64,000 nucleotides of DNA from Chionoecetes opilio (taxonomy: Eukaryota > Arthropoda > Malacostraca > Decapoda > Majidae), in contig JACEEZ010020466.1 of the NCBI GenBank assembly GCA_016584305.1, positions 318,040-382,039 on the forward strand, written 5' to 3'. The stretch's first letter is position 1; every line of letters starts with the position of its first letter. Positions 53,302 through 64,000 of the stretch are shown here, in pieces. The position numbers and the translations under genes are program-made. Below the pieces are notes generated by a model, which searched no databases, was not told the DNA's origin, and saw nothing but the letters and a program-made list of their open reading frames with translations.

Positions 53302-53690
53302 TATGAATTTCCAAAGAATCACAAAAATATCGTAATATTGAATTTCTACTCCCTTTGACATTAGGACTTAGTAATGGCACCACTATCTCAATACTTCTAA
53401 GGGATATGAACAGAAAGTATGGCTTGAAACTCCAGTCAGAAAGCCATGGTACTAAGCACTGTGTCTGCATTACAGCCCGGTACATCTATAAAGGCCTCTG
53501 GTTTTTTTTCTTCTGCTTCTGATTGTGTGAAGCTCCAGATAGCAAGGGTATGCTCAGATCAGTGGTGCAAAAGTGGCCGTGGTTAAGGTAAGGCCAGGTG
53601 CGTTAATCCCTCCCTGCATTGATGATGTGCTAGAATTCCAGGTAAGAACTACTAAACAGCTAAGACTCCATTTACTTTACATTTTCAGGA

Positions 53691-53750
53691 ACTATCACGT
53701 GTAGGTCTCGCGGCCATTGTAGCTTCCTTATTTTCTTATTGTTTAATTTA
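53691..53750 (+). mobile_element. LINE family 2 3' UTR fragment
   Basis: AGGAACTATCACGTGTAGGT, CTCGCGGCC and TTGTAGCTTCCTTATTTTC match 41631-41690. Confidence 0.75.
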
Positions 53751-53934
53751 TGGTTATTCTTTCATAATATCATCTATCCACTTTATTAGAACTGTTATGT
53801 GACGTGCTATGTATTAGAATGTGAAAGAAATTACATATAAGTATTTAATGTAATTTTGAACTCTTAGGAAAGGAGGCAATAACTATAGGTGAATGCCGAT
53901 AGGGAACAGCAGTAGTTATGGAGACTGGTAATTA

Positions 53935-55612
53935 AGGGCAATTAAGCTGATAAATTAAGAGGACAGTTAGGCTAGTAATTAAGAGGACAGTTAGGCTAGT
54001 AATTAAGAGGACAGTTAGGCTAGTAATTAAGGGCAATTAAGCTGATAAATTAAGAGGACAGTTAGGCTAGTAATTAAGAGGACAGTTAGGCTAGTAATTA
54101 AGAGGACAGTTAGGCTAGTAATTAAGAGGACAGTTAGGCTGGTAATTAAGAGGACAGTTAGGCTAGTAATTAAGAGGACAGATAGGCTAGTAATTAAGAG
54201 GACAGTTAGGCTGGTAATTAAGAGGACAGTTAGGCTAGTAATTAAGAGGACAGTTAGGCTAGTAATTAAGAGGACAGTTAGGCTAGTAATTAAGAGGACA
54301 GTTAGGCTAGTAATTAAGAGGACAGTTAGGCTAGTAATTAAGAGGACAGTTAGGCTGGTAATTAAGAGGATAGTTAGGCTGGTAATTAAGAGGACAGTTA
54401 GGCTGGTAATTAAGAGGACAGTTAGGCTAGTAATTAAGAGGACAGTTAGGCTAGTAATTAAGAGGACAGTTAGGCTAGTAATTAAGAGGACAGTTAGGCT
54501 AGTAATTAAGAGGACAGTAAGGCTAGTAATTAAGAGGACAGTTAGGCTGGTAATTAAGAGGACAGTTAGGCTGGTAATTAAGAGGACAGTTAGGCTGGTA
54601 ATTAAGAGGACAGTTAGGCTGGTAATTAAGAGGACAGTTAGGCTAGTAATTAAGAGGACAGTTAGGCTGGTAATTAAGAGGACAGTTAGGCTGGTAATTA
54701 AGAGGACAGTTAGGCTGGTAATTAAGAGGACAGTTAGGCTGGTAATTAAGAGGACAGTTAGGCTGGTAATTAAGAGGACAGTTAGGCTGGTAATTAAGAG
54801 GACAGTTAGGCTGGTAATTAAGAGGACAGTTAGGCTGGTAATTAAGAGGACAGTTAGGCTGGTAATTAAGAGGACAGTTAGGCTGGTAATTAAGAGGACA
54901 GTTAGGCTAGTAATTAAGAGGACAGTTAGGCTAGTAATTAAGAGGACAGTTAGGCTAGTAATTAAGAGGACAGTTAGGCTAGTAAATAAGAGGACAGTTA
55001 GGCTAGTAATTAAGAGGACAGTTAGGCTAGTAAATAAGAGGACAGTTAGGCTAGTAATTAAGAGGACAGTTAGGCTAGTAATTAAGAGGACAGTTAGGCT
55101 AGTAATTAAGAGGACAGTTAGGCTAGTAAATAAGAGGACAGTTAGGCTAGTAATTAAGAGGACAGTTAGGCTAGTAATTAAGAGGACAGTTAGGCTAGTA
55201 ATTAAGAGGACAGTTAGGCTAGTAATTAAGAGGACAGTTAGGCTAGTAATTAAGAGGACAGTTAGGCTAGTAATTAAGAGGACAGTTAGGCTAGTAAATA
55301 AGAGGACAGTTAGGCTAGTAATTAAGAGGACAGTTAGGCTAGTAATTAAGAGGACAGTTAGGCTAGTAATTAAGAGGACAGTTAGGCTAGTAATTAAGAG
55401 GACAGTTAGGCTAGTAAATAAGAGGACAGTTAGGCTAGTAATTAAGAGGACAGTTAGGCTAGTAATTAAGAGGACAGTTAGGCTAGTAATTAAGAGGACA
55501 GTTAGGCTCGTAATTAAGAGGACAGTTAGGCTGGTAATTAAGAGGACAGTTAGGCTGGTAATTAAGTTGGCAGTTAAGCTGGTAATTAAGAGGGCAGTTA
55601 AGGTGGCAATCA
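53935..55612 (+). repeat. 24 bp minisatellite, about 69 units
   Basis: The unit is AATTAAGAGGACAGTTAGG plus CTAGT. Variants cluster: CTGGT dominates at 54541-54900, CTAGT elsewhere, and AAATAAG units appear at about every fourth to sixth position from 54985 to 55420. At 24 bp with no stop on the minus strand it produces a 546-codon repeat frame (LLITSLTV), judged spurious. Confidence 0.95.
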
Positions 55613-55614
55613 AG

Positions 55615-56283
55615 CTACCGTAGATAACAGTGAAGTCGCCAGTTCTACGTTTCTTTGTTATGTACATACGTGTGGTGGCGTTAATACTTACATTTGTACA
55701 TCCATGATTTCAGGATAGTTAGAAGGGTCTATCTGGAAAGTCTGTGTCATTTTGTGTCTTCATCTGTGTCATATTAGGGCTATAAATGAACAAATTACAA
55801 AAATAAAATCGAGTGGCGACCTCACTATACCTACTACAGTAAAGTCGCCAGGTAGTATTTTAACCCAACAGTTGAGTCGCCACTCTGGAGAATTCAGGTA
55901 AATTAGAGGTAAAGTAAAACAAGTCTCTATATATATTAGCTGCGGAAGATGCTTGGATATATAAAAATTCCTCTGCCAACGTGAAAATAAATTCTATTCA
56001 AGTTTGAAAGATCTGGCAAGTCTGCGTCCTGTCGCCCGAAAAGCTATTGTTTACTGTCTGTCATCGCGCGAAGAAAAACGTGAGAAGCAAAATGCGCAAC
56101 AGTTATATTTGCAGATACAAAGCATAAAACAACGCTGAAACAGGGTAGATTATACAGTCATGATATAAACTACTGTGTAACATCTTCAGTGGCACATAAA
56201 AATCAGTAGTAATGCTATAATTCGTAATATTTGGCGCCTGGCGACTTCACTGTAGGTGGCGACTTCACTGTTATCTACGGTAG
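55615..56283. mobile_element. CTACCGTAG-ended element, copy 2 (669 bp)
   Basis: Inverted ends CTACCGTAGATAACAGTG and CACTGTTATCTACGGTAG. Colinear, in reverse, with 24933-25596. It lies in the degraded end of the 24 bp array, since GCAGTTAAGCTTGTAATTAA resumes at 56283. Confidence 0.85.
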
Positions 56284-56289
56284 CAGTTA

Positions 56290-57530
56290 AGCTTGTAATT
56301 AAGAGGGATTTTTTTTGCATTTTTTTTTCTACCAATGATAAGCCTTTCCATGATGGAAAAGAAATTGCTCAGGTTCACCTTCGCTTATTAGAATATTAAG
56401 GTAACTTTCTACACACACACACGCACACACACACACCACACACCACACACCATACACCACACACACACACACGCACACACATCTTGCCACTTTCAATAAG
56501 AGAAAGACCAAGATGATACCCTGGCTCCCTTGTGTTGACTCAGCTGTACAGGTAACACACTTGGCGGGACGAAGGTAAACACTGCATGGTAATCTTCCAG
56601 AGAAAGTTTTTTTTTTTCTCTCTCTCTCTCTCTCTTATATCTGCATATTATTATCATCATTATTGTTATCATCATCAATATCATTACTCCTACCACTAAT
56701 GTTAATAATGACAATGTTACTAGTACTAATTAAGACGTAGTTGTAGTAGTAATAATAATAGTAGTAGTAGTAGTAGTAGTAGTTGTAGTAGTAATAATAA
56801 TAGTAGTAGTAGTAGTAGTTGTAGTAGTAATAGTAGTAGTAGTAGTAGTTGTAATAGTAATAGTAGTAGTAGTGGTATATAAGTAATATGTAGTAAAATC
56901 AGAATCGTCACTGCTACAGACGGGTACAGAACTATAATATAAGTAGGCTACAATTAAGTGACCCAAAAAAATTAAGCTGTAGGTGCCTAGGGAGGTGAAG
57001 GGCTGGCTGGCTGGGTGTTTAACTTTGTTTGTGTTTTTTTCCAGCTAGAACACACATTAAAAGAAAAAAACAGGTGGGTGTGGGGAGGGGAGTTACCGAA
57101 TGTGTGTTAATGGTGTAGCTATACCGAGATACGTAACCCTCGGGAACCAGTGGGACCAATTCAAGACACGCACATGAGCAATGGAAAGCTATAGATAAAC
57201 AAATGGTATAAGAGAACTCAACAGGGATAGAAAACCACGTCAAAATGAGGTACCTATGCAATCACTGCCTGAGCGATACTAGGGATGCACTAAGTATGAG
57301 GCTGGTAAGACAGATGAAGAAGTAAAGGTGTAGACAGACTGACCCCGTAAGGAGTTGCAGATAAAAAAAAGTAAAAGGTTGCAGTCTTCGAGGCATGAGA
57401 CGGACCGGCAGTTCAGTAGGCTAGATCATGTTGAAAAGTTTGCAGGTATAGCGCGGCGGAGATTAGTACATCGGCGTCGTGACTCGCGGATAATGTGTGC
57501 GTTGTGTCTGTGTGTGTGTGTGTGTTCACC
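56290..57530. other. Microsatellite-rich stretch, no supported gene
   Basis: CA-rich 56410-56482, TC run 56620-56637, (GTA)n 56742-56880. The 57340-57530 portion is GC-richer and could be promoter or 5' UTR of the gene with the candidate exon at 57531. Confidence 0.5.
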
Positions 57531-57554
57531 ATGGACTTTTTACGCGCTGGACTC
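57531..57554 (+). CDS. Possible first coding exon of the His-rich protein gene
   Basis: ATG in a strong Kozak context (TTCACCATGG) encodes MDFLRAGL up to a candidate donor CTC|GTGATC. Joined in phase 0 to the exon at 60265 it gives MDFLRAGL-VCVTLLAVTVPCAQ, a textbook signal peptide with cleavage after AQ. The donor is not strong and the join is an inference across a 2.7 kb intron filled with transposons. Confidence 0.35.
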
Positions 57555-57725
57555 GTGATCTTCAGTGATTACCCTCATGGAAAGAGCTTGATTAGAGCTT
57601 ATTGAGACTGATGTATGGCGCTGGGACCTCAAGTGCGACAGTATTTAGTACGTACCTTGCCAGTGACACTTTGTAAGAGAAACACTCTGGAAGCTTGAGC
57701 GAGGTTCGAACCTGGGACCAGTCAC

Positions 57726-58074
57726 CAGTGGCGTAGCTAAGGGGGGAGGGGGGGGAGGGGGCTGTTTGAAATCGCCCCCGGGCCCCCAAGAGAGGGGGGC
57801 CCCAAAATGCACCCCGCAATCAAACAAGACTCCTGTGATCCTCTACAAAATTGCTTAAATTCCTTGGGATTTGTGTTTAATTTAATCTGTATCTTTTGAG
57901 TACCATCATAGGCTTCTTAATTCGGATTAAAAAGGATTTATGGGCATTGAAAGAAGTCTCAGAAAGTGTCAAAATGCACCAAAATATGTTCATTTTCCAA
58001 AAATTTCCCGAAACCACCCAGCTGGTTGCCTCCCCCCCCCAAACACCTGCAAACTTTAGAGGGATAATGGAATA

Positions 58075-58158
<84 letters not shown>

Positions 58159-58241
58159 AGCGGTAACATTCTTGATACTTAGCAGTCCCAGTCCTCCAGG
58201 AACTAAGCTCCCGGGCCCCCAAATGTCTAGCTACGCCTCTG
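57726..58241. mobile_element. hAT-like element (516 bp)
   Basis: Ends CAGTGGCGTAGCTAAGG and GTCTAGCTACGCCTCTG, a common hAT MITE terminus. CCTGGGAC occurs at 57711-57718 and at 58242-58249. Seven extra bases (CAGTCAC) separate the left copy from the terminus, as if the first bases of the end were duplicated. Confidence 0.7.
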
Positions 58242-58272
58242 CCTGGGACTGCTAAGTATCAAGAATGTTACC

Positions 58273-58367
<95 letters not shown>
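58081..58367. repeat. Large inverted repeat: (CT)n arm and (GA)n arm
   Basis: (CT)n then AAGCGGTAACATTCTTGATA...GCAGTCCCAG at 58081-58192 pairs with CTGGGACTGCTAAG...TTACCGCT then (GA)n at 58243-58367. Arms of about 110 bp enclose a loop of about 50 bp that contains the right end of the hAT-like element. Confidence 0.9.
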
Positions 58368-58369
<2 letters not shown>

Positions 58370-58797
58370 CAGTGATCCAGCCAATACAATCAATGAGACA
58401 CTCCAAAAAAATATAAAATCACTTGTCATGTCTGCCAAGTAAAACCGAGTGAAAGACACATTTATACACGTTTCCTGAGTCTTTCCTTCCCTCTCTCATT
58501 CACTCTCACCCTCCGCAGAGCTCAGTGTGTGGTTGGTGGCTGGGCGTGAAAGGTGGGGGCAAAAATCACCACGTGGAGAAGAGAAAGCAAAGTAAAAAGA
58601 CAACAGTTTAACTCAATAATATGGACCGGCACTTTTTTGCACAGGTAAATGTTTTTGTTGGTATCAAGTTTTTGTGTCTTAAACTTTACTCTACTACTGA
58701 TGTGCGAGTTTCTGTTGCTGTTTTCATTTGTTGTAATAGCAATAATTACTGTAATAGGTTATTATATAAGTATCAGGTGCCATTAGAAGAAGAAGTG

Positions 58798-59030
58798 CGT
58801 CAACAACACTATAGTCGCCACTGCACTAATCTCGCCAGGACGCCATATATTGCGAATTTTAGCATCACTACAGATTTGTATGTGCCACTGAAGACAGGTA
58901 CAGTACATACTATAAACTACTGTGCATGCCTCTTCAGTGGCACATACAAATCATTAGTGATGCTAAAATTCGTAATATATGGCGCCTGACGACATTAGCG
59001 CAGTGTATGGCGACTATAGTGTTGTTGACG
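58798..59030. mobile_element. Palindromic element related to the CTACCGTAG family (233 bp)
   Basis: Ends CGTCAACAACACTATAGTCG and CGACTATAGTGTTGTTGACG; arms pair over about 110 bp. Its AGCATCACTACAGATTTGTA and TGTGCCACTGAAG blocks match the interior near 24995-25035, so it is a shorter derivative or relative. Confidence 0.8.
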
Positions 59031-59086
<56 letters not shown>

Positions 59087-59112
59087 ATAGTAGTAGTAGT
59101 AGTAGTAGTTAT
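59031..59112 (+). repeat. (GTA)n trinucleotide tract
   Basis: GTA/TAG repeats starting immediately after the palindromic element. Confidence 0.95.
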
Positions 59113-59114
59113 TA

Positions 59115-59667
59115 TCTTCATATGGTTGTGTCTGTAATCTTGTTATTGCTATTAATGTTATTAGCGTTGTTTTATTGGTCACAAGCAGACACCCGCTGAG
59201 ACAGGCTTCACCGACCGCAGATATTTCTCGCTGTGTAGCTATGGTGTGTTGTAATCTATAATTAAGCGGCGTGTGTGTGTGGGTGTGGATGTGTAGCGAA
59301 AGGTTCCGTAATGTGTTCAATGCTGCAAGGTGTGAGAAGCTATATAGGGTGTCTGATAATAGATAAGTAGGCAAGCCGCAAGTGACATAATGAAAAATGT
59401 ACGCACGCATTCATCAAACTTTCTCCACAAAAAACAATCGCACCAACGCAAACACACAACACGAATCACTTTCCGTTGCACAAAGAAAGACTGCAATATC
59501 ATGATAGGGAAAACAGGTGTTGTGTTTTCTTTTAACGAGTATCTTTATCCCTGGAGTAATCGGCTTATCTTTCTACAGTTATGTTTTACTAAATGTTTTG
59601 CGTATTGGATGAAGACAAATTAACAGATGATGTAATACCACGTGAACTATTCATTTGTGACCTATTA

Positions 59668-59711
<44 letters not shown>

Positions 59712-59800
59712 CACATACAAACACACACGTAAACTACATAATCATATTCATAGATAGATGGATAGATAGATAGATACAGTATAGATAAATAAATAGATAC
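59115..59800. other. No supported gene; (CA)n and GATA runs
   Basis: (CA)n at 59671-59710 and GATA repeats at 59752-59776. Short open frames have no support. Confidence 0.45.
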
Positions 59801-59801
59801 A

Positions 59802-60086
59802 GGAACTACCACGTGTAGGTCTCACGGCCTTTTGTAGCTTCCCTATTTTCTTATGTTCTTATGTTCATAACCCCTTCACGCCCACATCTTTCCTTTGCTA
59901 TATAAAATAAAATCGTCTGTTGTTAGCCATAAGCTTACGAAAGCAACTGAATATACCAAATTAGTTAGTGGACAAGGATACTAAACACTAAACAGGTCAT
60001 ATCTATAAATTTTGCATATAATAATTAAAATCGTCTGATGGTAGCCAAATTACAATGGAAATTACGTTCTGGGCCTCAAGGGTTAA
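59802..60086 (+). mobile_element. LINE family 2 tail followed by TTAA MITE copy 10
   Basis: GGAACTACCACGTGTAGGTC...TTATGTTCTTATGTTC (59802-59866) runs into the MITE (CCCCTTCACGCCCACATC from 59871 to CTCAAGGG, then TTAA 60083-60086). The left flank reads ATAA, one change from TTAA. Confidence 0.82.
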
Positions 60087-60264
60087 ATAGATAGATAGAT
60101 AAATGGACTCAGATATATAAATAGGTAATTTAATTTGATGGAGCAACACGGGAAACATAAAAAAAACTGAATGGCAATCAATCCTCAGAGCAGATTGATC
60201 CGTGTCTGCGAGGTGAAGATCAGAACTGCTTTCTTTTTTTGTCTTTGGTTTATCTCTCCTTCAG

Positions 60265-61784
60265 GTGTGCGTGACGCTGCTGGCGGTGACGGTGCCTTGT
60301 GCTCAAACCCTCTCCTCACCTTCGCCCTCCCCTGCACCGGCTCTCATCCCCGCGGCGAGCAAGCAACAGCGGCTGATCGGCGGGGACTTGCATGACGTCG
60401 GCGATTGGTGGGACAGCCCTAATCGCCTTGGCCACCTTTTGGGCTTCTTTCCGTCTCTCCTCCCGGCCAACTCGCCACTCCCGCCCCCGAAGCCCGTGCG
60501 ACCTCCTCCTCCACGCCGCCCGCCGAAGCATAGACCTCCAGTTAACCATATAAAACACGTCAATGAAGGGCATCACGAAAGCCAGGAGTTTGATGACGAG
60601 TTCATGACGCCTGGTGATTTCTTTGAGTTTTCTGGTCACCCGCGTCCTGAAGAAGAGCATGTTGATGGCCCCCACCACTCCAACCCCCACCATGACGAGT
60701 CCCATCACCCTCAACCCCACCATGACGAGTCCCACCACTCTCAACCCCACCATGAAGAGTCCCATCACCCTCAACCCCACCATGACGAGTCCCACCACTC
60801 TCAACCCCACCATGAAGAGTCCCATCACCCTCAACCCCACCATGACGAGTCCCATCACCCTCAACCCCACCATCACGAGTCCCACCACTCTCAACCCCAC
60901 CATGAAGAGTCCCATCACCCTCAACCCCACCATGACGAGTCCCATCACTCTCAACCCCACCATGACGAGTCCCATCACCCTCAACCCCACCATGACGAGT
61001 CCCATCACCCACAGCCCCACCATGACGAGTCCCATCACCCTCAACACCACCATGACGAGTCCCATCACTCTCAACCCCACCATGACGAGTCCCATCACTC
61101 ACAACCCCACCATGACGAGTCCCATCACTCACAACCCCACCATGACGAGTCCCATCACCCACAACCCCACCATGACGAGTCCCATCACCCACAACCCCAC
61201 CATGACGAGTCCCATCACTCACAACCCCACCATGAGTCCCATCACTCACAACCCACCATGACGAGTCCCATCACCACACCCCCAGACATCCATCACTCCA
61301 ACTCACATGACGAGTCCCATCACTCACAACCCCACCATGACGAGTCCCATCACTCACAACCCCACCATGACGAGTCCCATCACTCACAACCCCACCATGA
61401 CGAGTCCCATCACTCACAACCTCACCATGACGAGTCCCATCACTCACAACCCCACCATGACGAGTCCCATCACCCTCAACCCCACCATGACGAATCCCAT
61501 CACCCACAACACCACCATGAAGAGTTCCAACCCCCACAACACCACCATCATGAGGGATCGGATTCTTCTCATCATGACCACGATCCTTTCCGCCCTCAAA
61601 GCCGTCGTACCCCTTCTCGAACGCCCTGTATCGCTATCAGGTGCCCGTCAGAGTTGTCCATAACCCGAGGGACTTTATTCACGATGGCCTTGAACCGGCG
61701 GGCCTCGATGGACTCACTGATGAGGATTTGCAGTTCATTAAAGATAAGACTCAGGAATATATCGCCTCCAATGCCTCTTCTTAG
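60265..61784 (+). CDS. Secreted His-rich repeat protein, main exon (frameshifted)
   Basis: Function not recognised. The exon starts after a strong acceptor (TTTATCTCTCCTTCAG). It opens with VCVTLLAVTVPCAQ, the core and cleavage region of a signal peptide, so the ATG is in an upstream exon. Then come an N-terminal segment (QQRLIGGDLHDVGDWWDSPN), a Pro-rich basic stretch, an acidic linker (ESQEFDDEFMTPGDFFEFSG) and about 28 copies of HHDESHHPQP. After the repeat the protein-like reading lies in the other frame: YPFSNALYRYQVPVRVVHNP, RDFIHDGLEPAGLDG and LTDEDLQFIKDKTQEYIASN, stop at 61782-61784. A one-base loss near 61580-61600 would explain this. The frame continuing in phase with the repeat instead runs into a SINE and is probably spurious. 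The repeat suggests extracellular metal binding or cuticle or mucus structure, an inference from composition. It could be a decayed gene. Confidence 0.65.
60690..61530 (+). repeat. 30 bp coding minisatellite (10-residue His-rich unit)
   Basis: The unit is CACCATGACGAGTCCCATCA followed by CCCTCAACCC. Variants change Asp/Glu and Pro/Ser only. Around 61225-61310 one 27 bp unit, a one-base loss and an irregular insert (PDIHHSNSH) shift and then restore the frame. Confidence 0.95.
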
Positions 61785-61815
61785 TCGTTCTTCGTTTCCA
61801 TTTTCCACGCCCGTC

Positions 61816-61970
61816 AGGGTGGCAAGGTTGGTAGAGACGTGAGCTCGCAATGTGCAGCGTCCCTGTGCATTCGGTCAGCGGTTCGAGTCTGCCTAGGGTT
61901 CGTGCTGACGTGGCGGCGCTTTGTATAGTCAATAACCTTGTAGTTGGTACTTGCAAAGTGTCTAGATAGG
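61816..61970 (+). mobile_element. tRNA-derived SINE (family C), copy 1
   Basis: Head GTCAGGGTGGCAAGGTTGGT and B-box GGTTCGAGTCTGCC, body GGCGCTTTGTATAGTCAATA and TTGCAAAGTGTCTAGATAGG, ending TCTTATCTT. It begins 31 bp after the His-rich gene stop codon. Confidence 0.85.
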
Positions 61971-62344
61971 ATGAAAATCTTATCTTAATCTTCCATTTTC
62001 CATGTAATTTTTTTCCGTCACGTGTCAGTTTCTATCTCTTTTCCTTCGATCTTTTCATTTTTTGTCTTTCTTGCTCCTGCCTTTTTATTCGCTTATCTAT
62101 TTTAATGACTTTTATTCTTGCTACTTTGATTTATTTTTTTGTCAATCTCTTCCTCTCCAGTAAATTAGGGGGAAAGTTTAATTTCGTCTGTGTGTGTGTT
62201 CTCTGCCTCTCTCTTATCTCGCTTCTCTATTTAATCTTCTCTCTTTCTCTCTCTCTCTATCTCTACTCTCTCTTCTGTCTCTCTCCTCTCCTCTTCTCTT
62301 ATCTCTCGTCTCTCTTTCTTCTCTCTCTTCCTCTCTCTCTCTCT

Positions 62345-62510
62345 ACCAGTCAGGGTGGCGCAGTTGGTAGAGCTGGGGGCTCGCGTGCAGAGTCCCTGCA
62401 TTCGGGCAGCGGTTCGAGCCCACCAAGTTCGTCCTGGAGTGGTGGCGCTTTGTATAGTCAATAACCTTGTAGTTGATACTTGCAAAGTGTCTAGATAGGA
62501 TCAAAGTATC

Positions 62511-62512
<2 letters not shown>
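62345..62512 (+). mobile_element. tRNA-derived SINE (family C), copy 2
   Basis: Head GTCAGGGTGGCGCAGTTGGT, A-box GCGCAGTTGGTAGAGC, B-box GGTTCGAGCCC, same body as copy 1, tail TATCTTATC merging into (CT)n. Not a tRNA gene: no 3' acceptor arm pairs, and the body continues for about 90 bp. Confidence 0.88.
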
Positions 62513-62549
<37 letters not shown>

Positions 62550-62679
62550 TTTTAATCATTGATTGGTTTTTGGAATTTTTCTAATCAATGTTTGTTGTTG
62601 TTGGTTTTTTCTTCTTTTTTCAAATTTTAACAGTTGTTTCAGTTACTTGTTATTTTGTAACTACGTGTGTGTGTGTGGG

Positions 62680-62723
<44 letters not shown>

Positions 62724-63130
62724 ATCAATCGGCCATAGTAGGTAATTTAACTTGAAGGCTGTTTTAGCATTGTTAGAAAATACCGTTTATATTGTTTCCT
62801 TTTGTCTCTTTATCTCCAGTACTAAATAGCGGTTCTGATATTTTCACTGTTTTATCTTATATAGTAATTACTGTTAATCCCTTGAAATAAAAGGCGTACA
62901 GACAAAAAAGGTGCTACAGAAACGCAATGTATGACTGTATAGCTTAATTCTGTCATGAGTGTAATAAATGTAACTATTATAAATGTTATTATTATTACTA
63001 ACATTATTATTATTATTATTATTATTATTGTTACTATTAGTGTTATTGTTATTATTATCATTATTAGTATGTTTATTACTATCATTATTATTATTATCAT
63101 TATTAGTTATAGTAGTTGTAGTAATATATA
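62513..63130. repeat. Microsatellite cluster: (CT)n, (GT)n, (ATT)n
   Basis: (CT)n 62515-62545, (GT)n 62664-62721, (ATT)n with interruptions 62978-63115. No gene seen. Confidence 0.9.
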
Positions 63131-63348
63131 TAGTTGTGATGATACTGTGGCGGTGGTAGTGGTGTTGGTGGTGACGGTGGTAGTGACGTGGTGTTGTGGT
63201 GGTGATGGCGAGAACTTACAGGGGATGGATGAGGGTGAGGGGTGGTGATGAGGGGTGTAAGGTGGTGATGGGAGGCGATCGCAATGGGTGGAGGTGAGAG
63301 GGTAAAAGAGTGAAAGGTGATGAGTGACCAGGTGAACGACACACACAC

Positions 63349-63497
<149 letters not shown>

Positions 63498-63629
63498 GTG
63501 CCTTACTAATTACGAGTATATGTATATCAATGGGTGGTAGACACAGTAGTGTCTAGGTAGTAGTACAAATACTATATCACCATCCTCGTATTCATCATTG
63601 TTGTAGCCTATATGTAATGTGATATGTAG

Positions 63630-63850
63630 CCTATGTGTTAGTAGAAGTAGTAGTAGTAGCAGCAGCTAGTGATAGTGGTAGTGGTAATAGTAGTAGTAGT
63701 ATGGTAGTAATAGTAGTAGCAGCTATAGTAGCTAGTGGACTGGTGGTAGTAGACTAGTAGTGGTATATAGTGGTAGTAGTATAATTAGTAGTATAGTAGT
63801 AGTAATAGTATGGTAGTAGAAGTAATAATAGTAATGAATAGTAATGTTGT
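63630..63850 (+). repeat. Degenerate (GTA/TAG)n tract
   Basis: Interrupted TAG trinucleotides to the window edge region; nothing coding recognised in 63850-64000. Confidence 0.85.
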
Positions 63851-64000
63851 CGATGTGAATTTATTATTCATATCTTTTTCACAGTGAAGTCACACTACAA
63901 ATTAAGGTTACAGTTTCGCTACGGTTTGCTTTCATTTCCCCGCCCCCGCACCTGCCCACGCGCCGCCCCGCTGGACACTGGCGGGTCATGCCACCTGGCT

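Larger units (their letters stand above)
52772..53518 (+). repeat. Dispersed repeat copy B (homologous to 48745-49270)
   Basis: Same sequence as copy A but interrupted at 52839-53301 by a pogo-like element, and lacking the Harbinger MITE. Confidence 0.9.

Noticed and set aside
54027..55667. 546-codon minus-strand frame of hydrophobic LLITSLTV repeats
   Set aside because: Product of a 24 bp minisatellite. Unit variants are not biased to synonymous positions and there is no non-repeat domain.
61602..61842. C-terminus of the His-rich protein in the frame continuing from the repeat
   Set aside because: This frame becomes Arg/Ser-rich low-complexity text and runs into the SINE at 61816, while another frame reads a coherent protein end with a stop at 61784.
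62350..62430. tRNA gene suggested by intact A and B boxes
   Set aside because: The same head plus body occurs at 61816, so it is a SINE; the acceptor arm does not pair.

Overview
The window looks like nuclear DNA from an arthropod, most likely a decapod crustacean such as a crab. The reasons are spliced genes with GT-AG introns, short TTAGG/CCTAA telomere-type runs, a prostaglandin E synthase 2 gene that reads closest to arthropod versions, and a very high load of CA, CT, GT and TA microsatellites together with SINE, LINE and MITE debris. The taxonomic call is an inference. No bacterial, phage or CRISPR-type features were found.

Genes. The one confidently identified gene is PTGES2 (membrane-associated prostaglandin E synthase 2) on the + strand, six coding exons between 43459 and 48211. 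A second probable gene lies at 60265-61784 (+). It encodes a secreted-looking protein with about 28 copies of a ten-residue histidine-rich repeat. Its true C-terminus sits in a different frame from the repeat, and a possible first coding exon is at 57531-57554. Weaker evidence supports a spliced minus-strand transcript running divergently from PTGES2 (splice-flanked segments between 43.1 and 36.1 kb), a GC-rich candidate coding block at 13.9-15.3 kb, and an isolated candidate exon near 16.3 kb.

Layout. 0-11 kb: microsatellites and four tandem arrays (51, 22, 40 and 16 bp units), one array split by a MITE. 11-13.2 kb: a long GT tract and the 3' part of a dead LINE. 13.2-24.8 kb: the GC-rich block, two non-autonomous hAT-like elements with perfect 8 bp target duplications, SINEs, MITEs and a 30 bp GC-box-like array. 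24.8-30 kb: nested transposons and an 1.1 kb foldback element. 30-43 kb: a SINE, a degenerate tandem domain, a broken reverse transcriptase, a 36 bp array and the antisense segments. 43-48.2 kb: PTGES2. 48.7-53.5 kb: two copies of one repeat carrying different insertions, and a 2 kb hAT-like element with a pogo-like element inside it. 53.9-55.6 kb: a 24 bp minisatellite. 55.6-60 kb: palindromic elements and a large hairpin. 60.2-61.8 kb: the His-rich gene. 61.8-64 kb: two tRNA-type SINEs and microsatellites.

Almost every long open frame outside these genes is an artefact of a tandem repeat whose unit lacks stops. The main biological story is transposon stratigraphy: a TTAA-flanked MITE family with ten copies, several nested insertions with readable order, and foldback families, one of which sits in PTGES2 intron 1.
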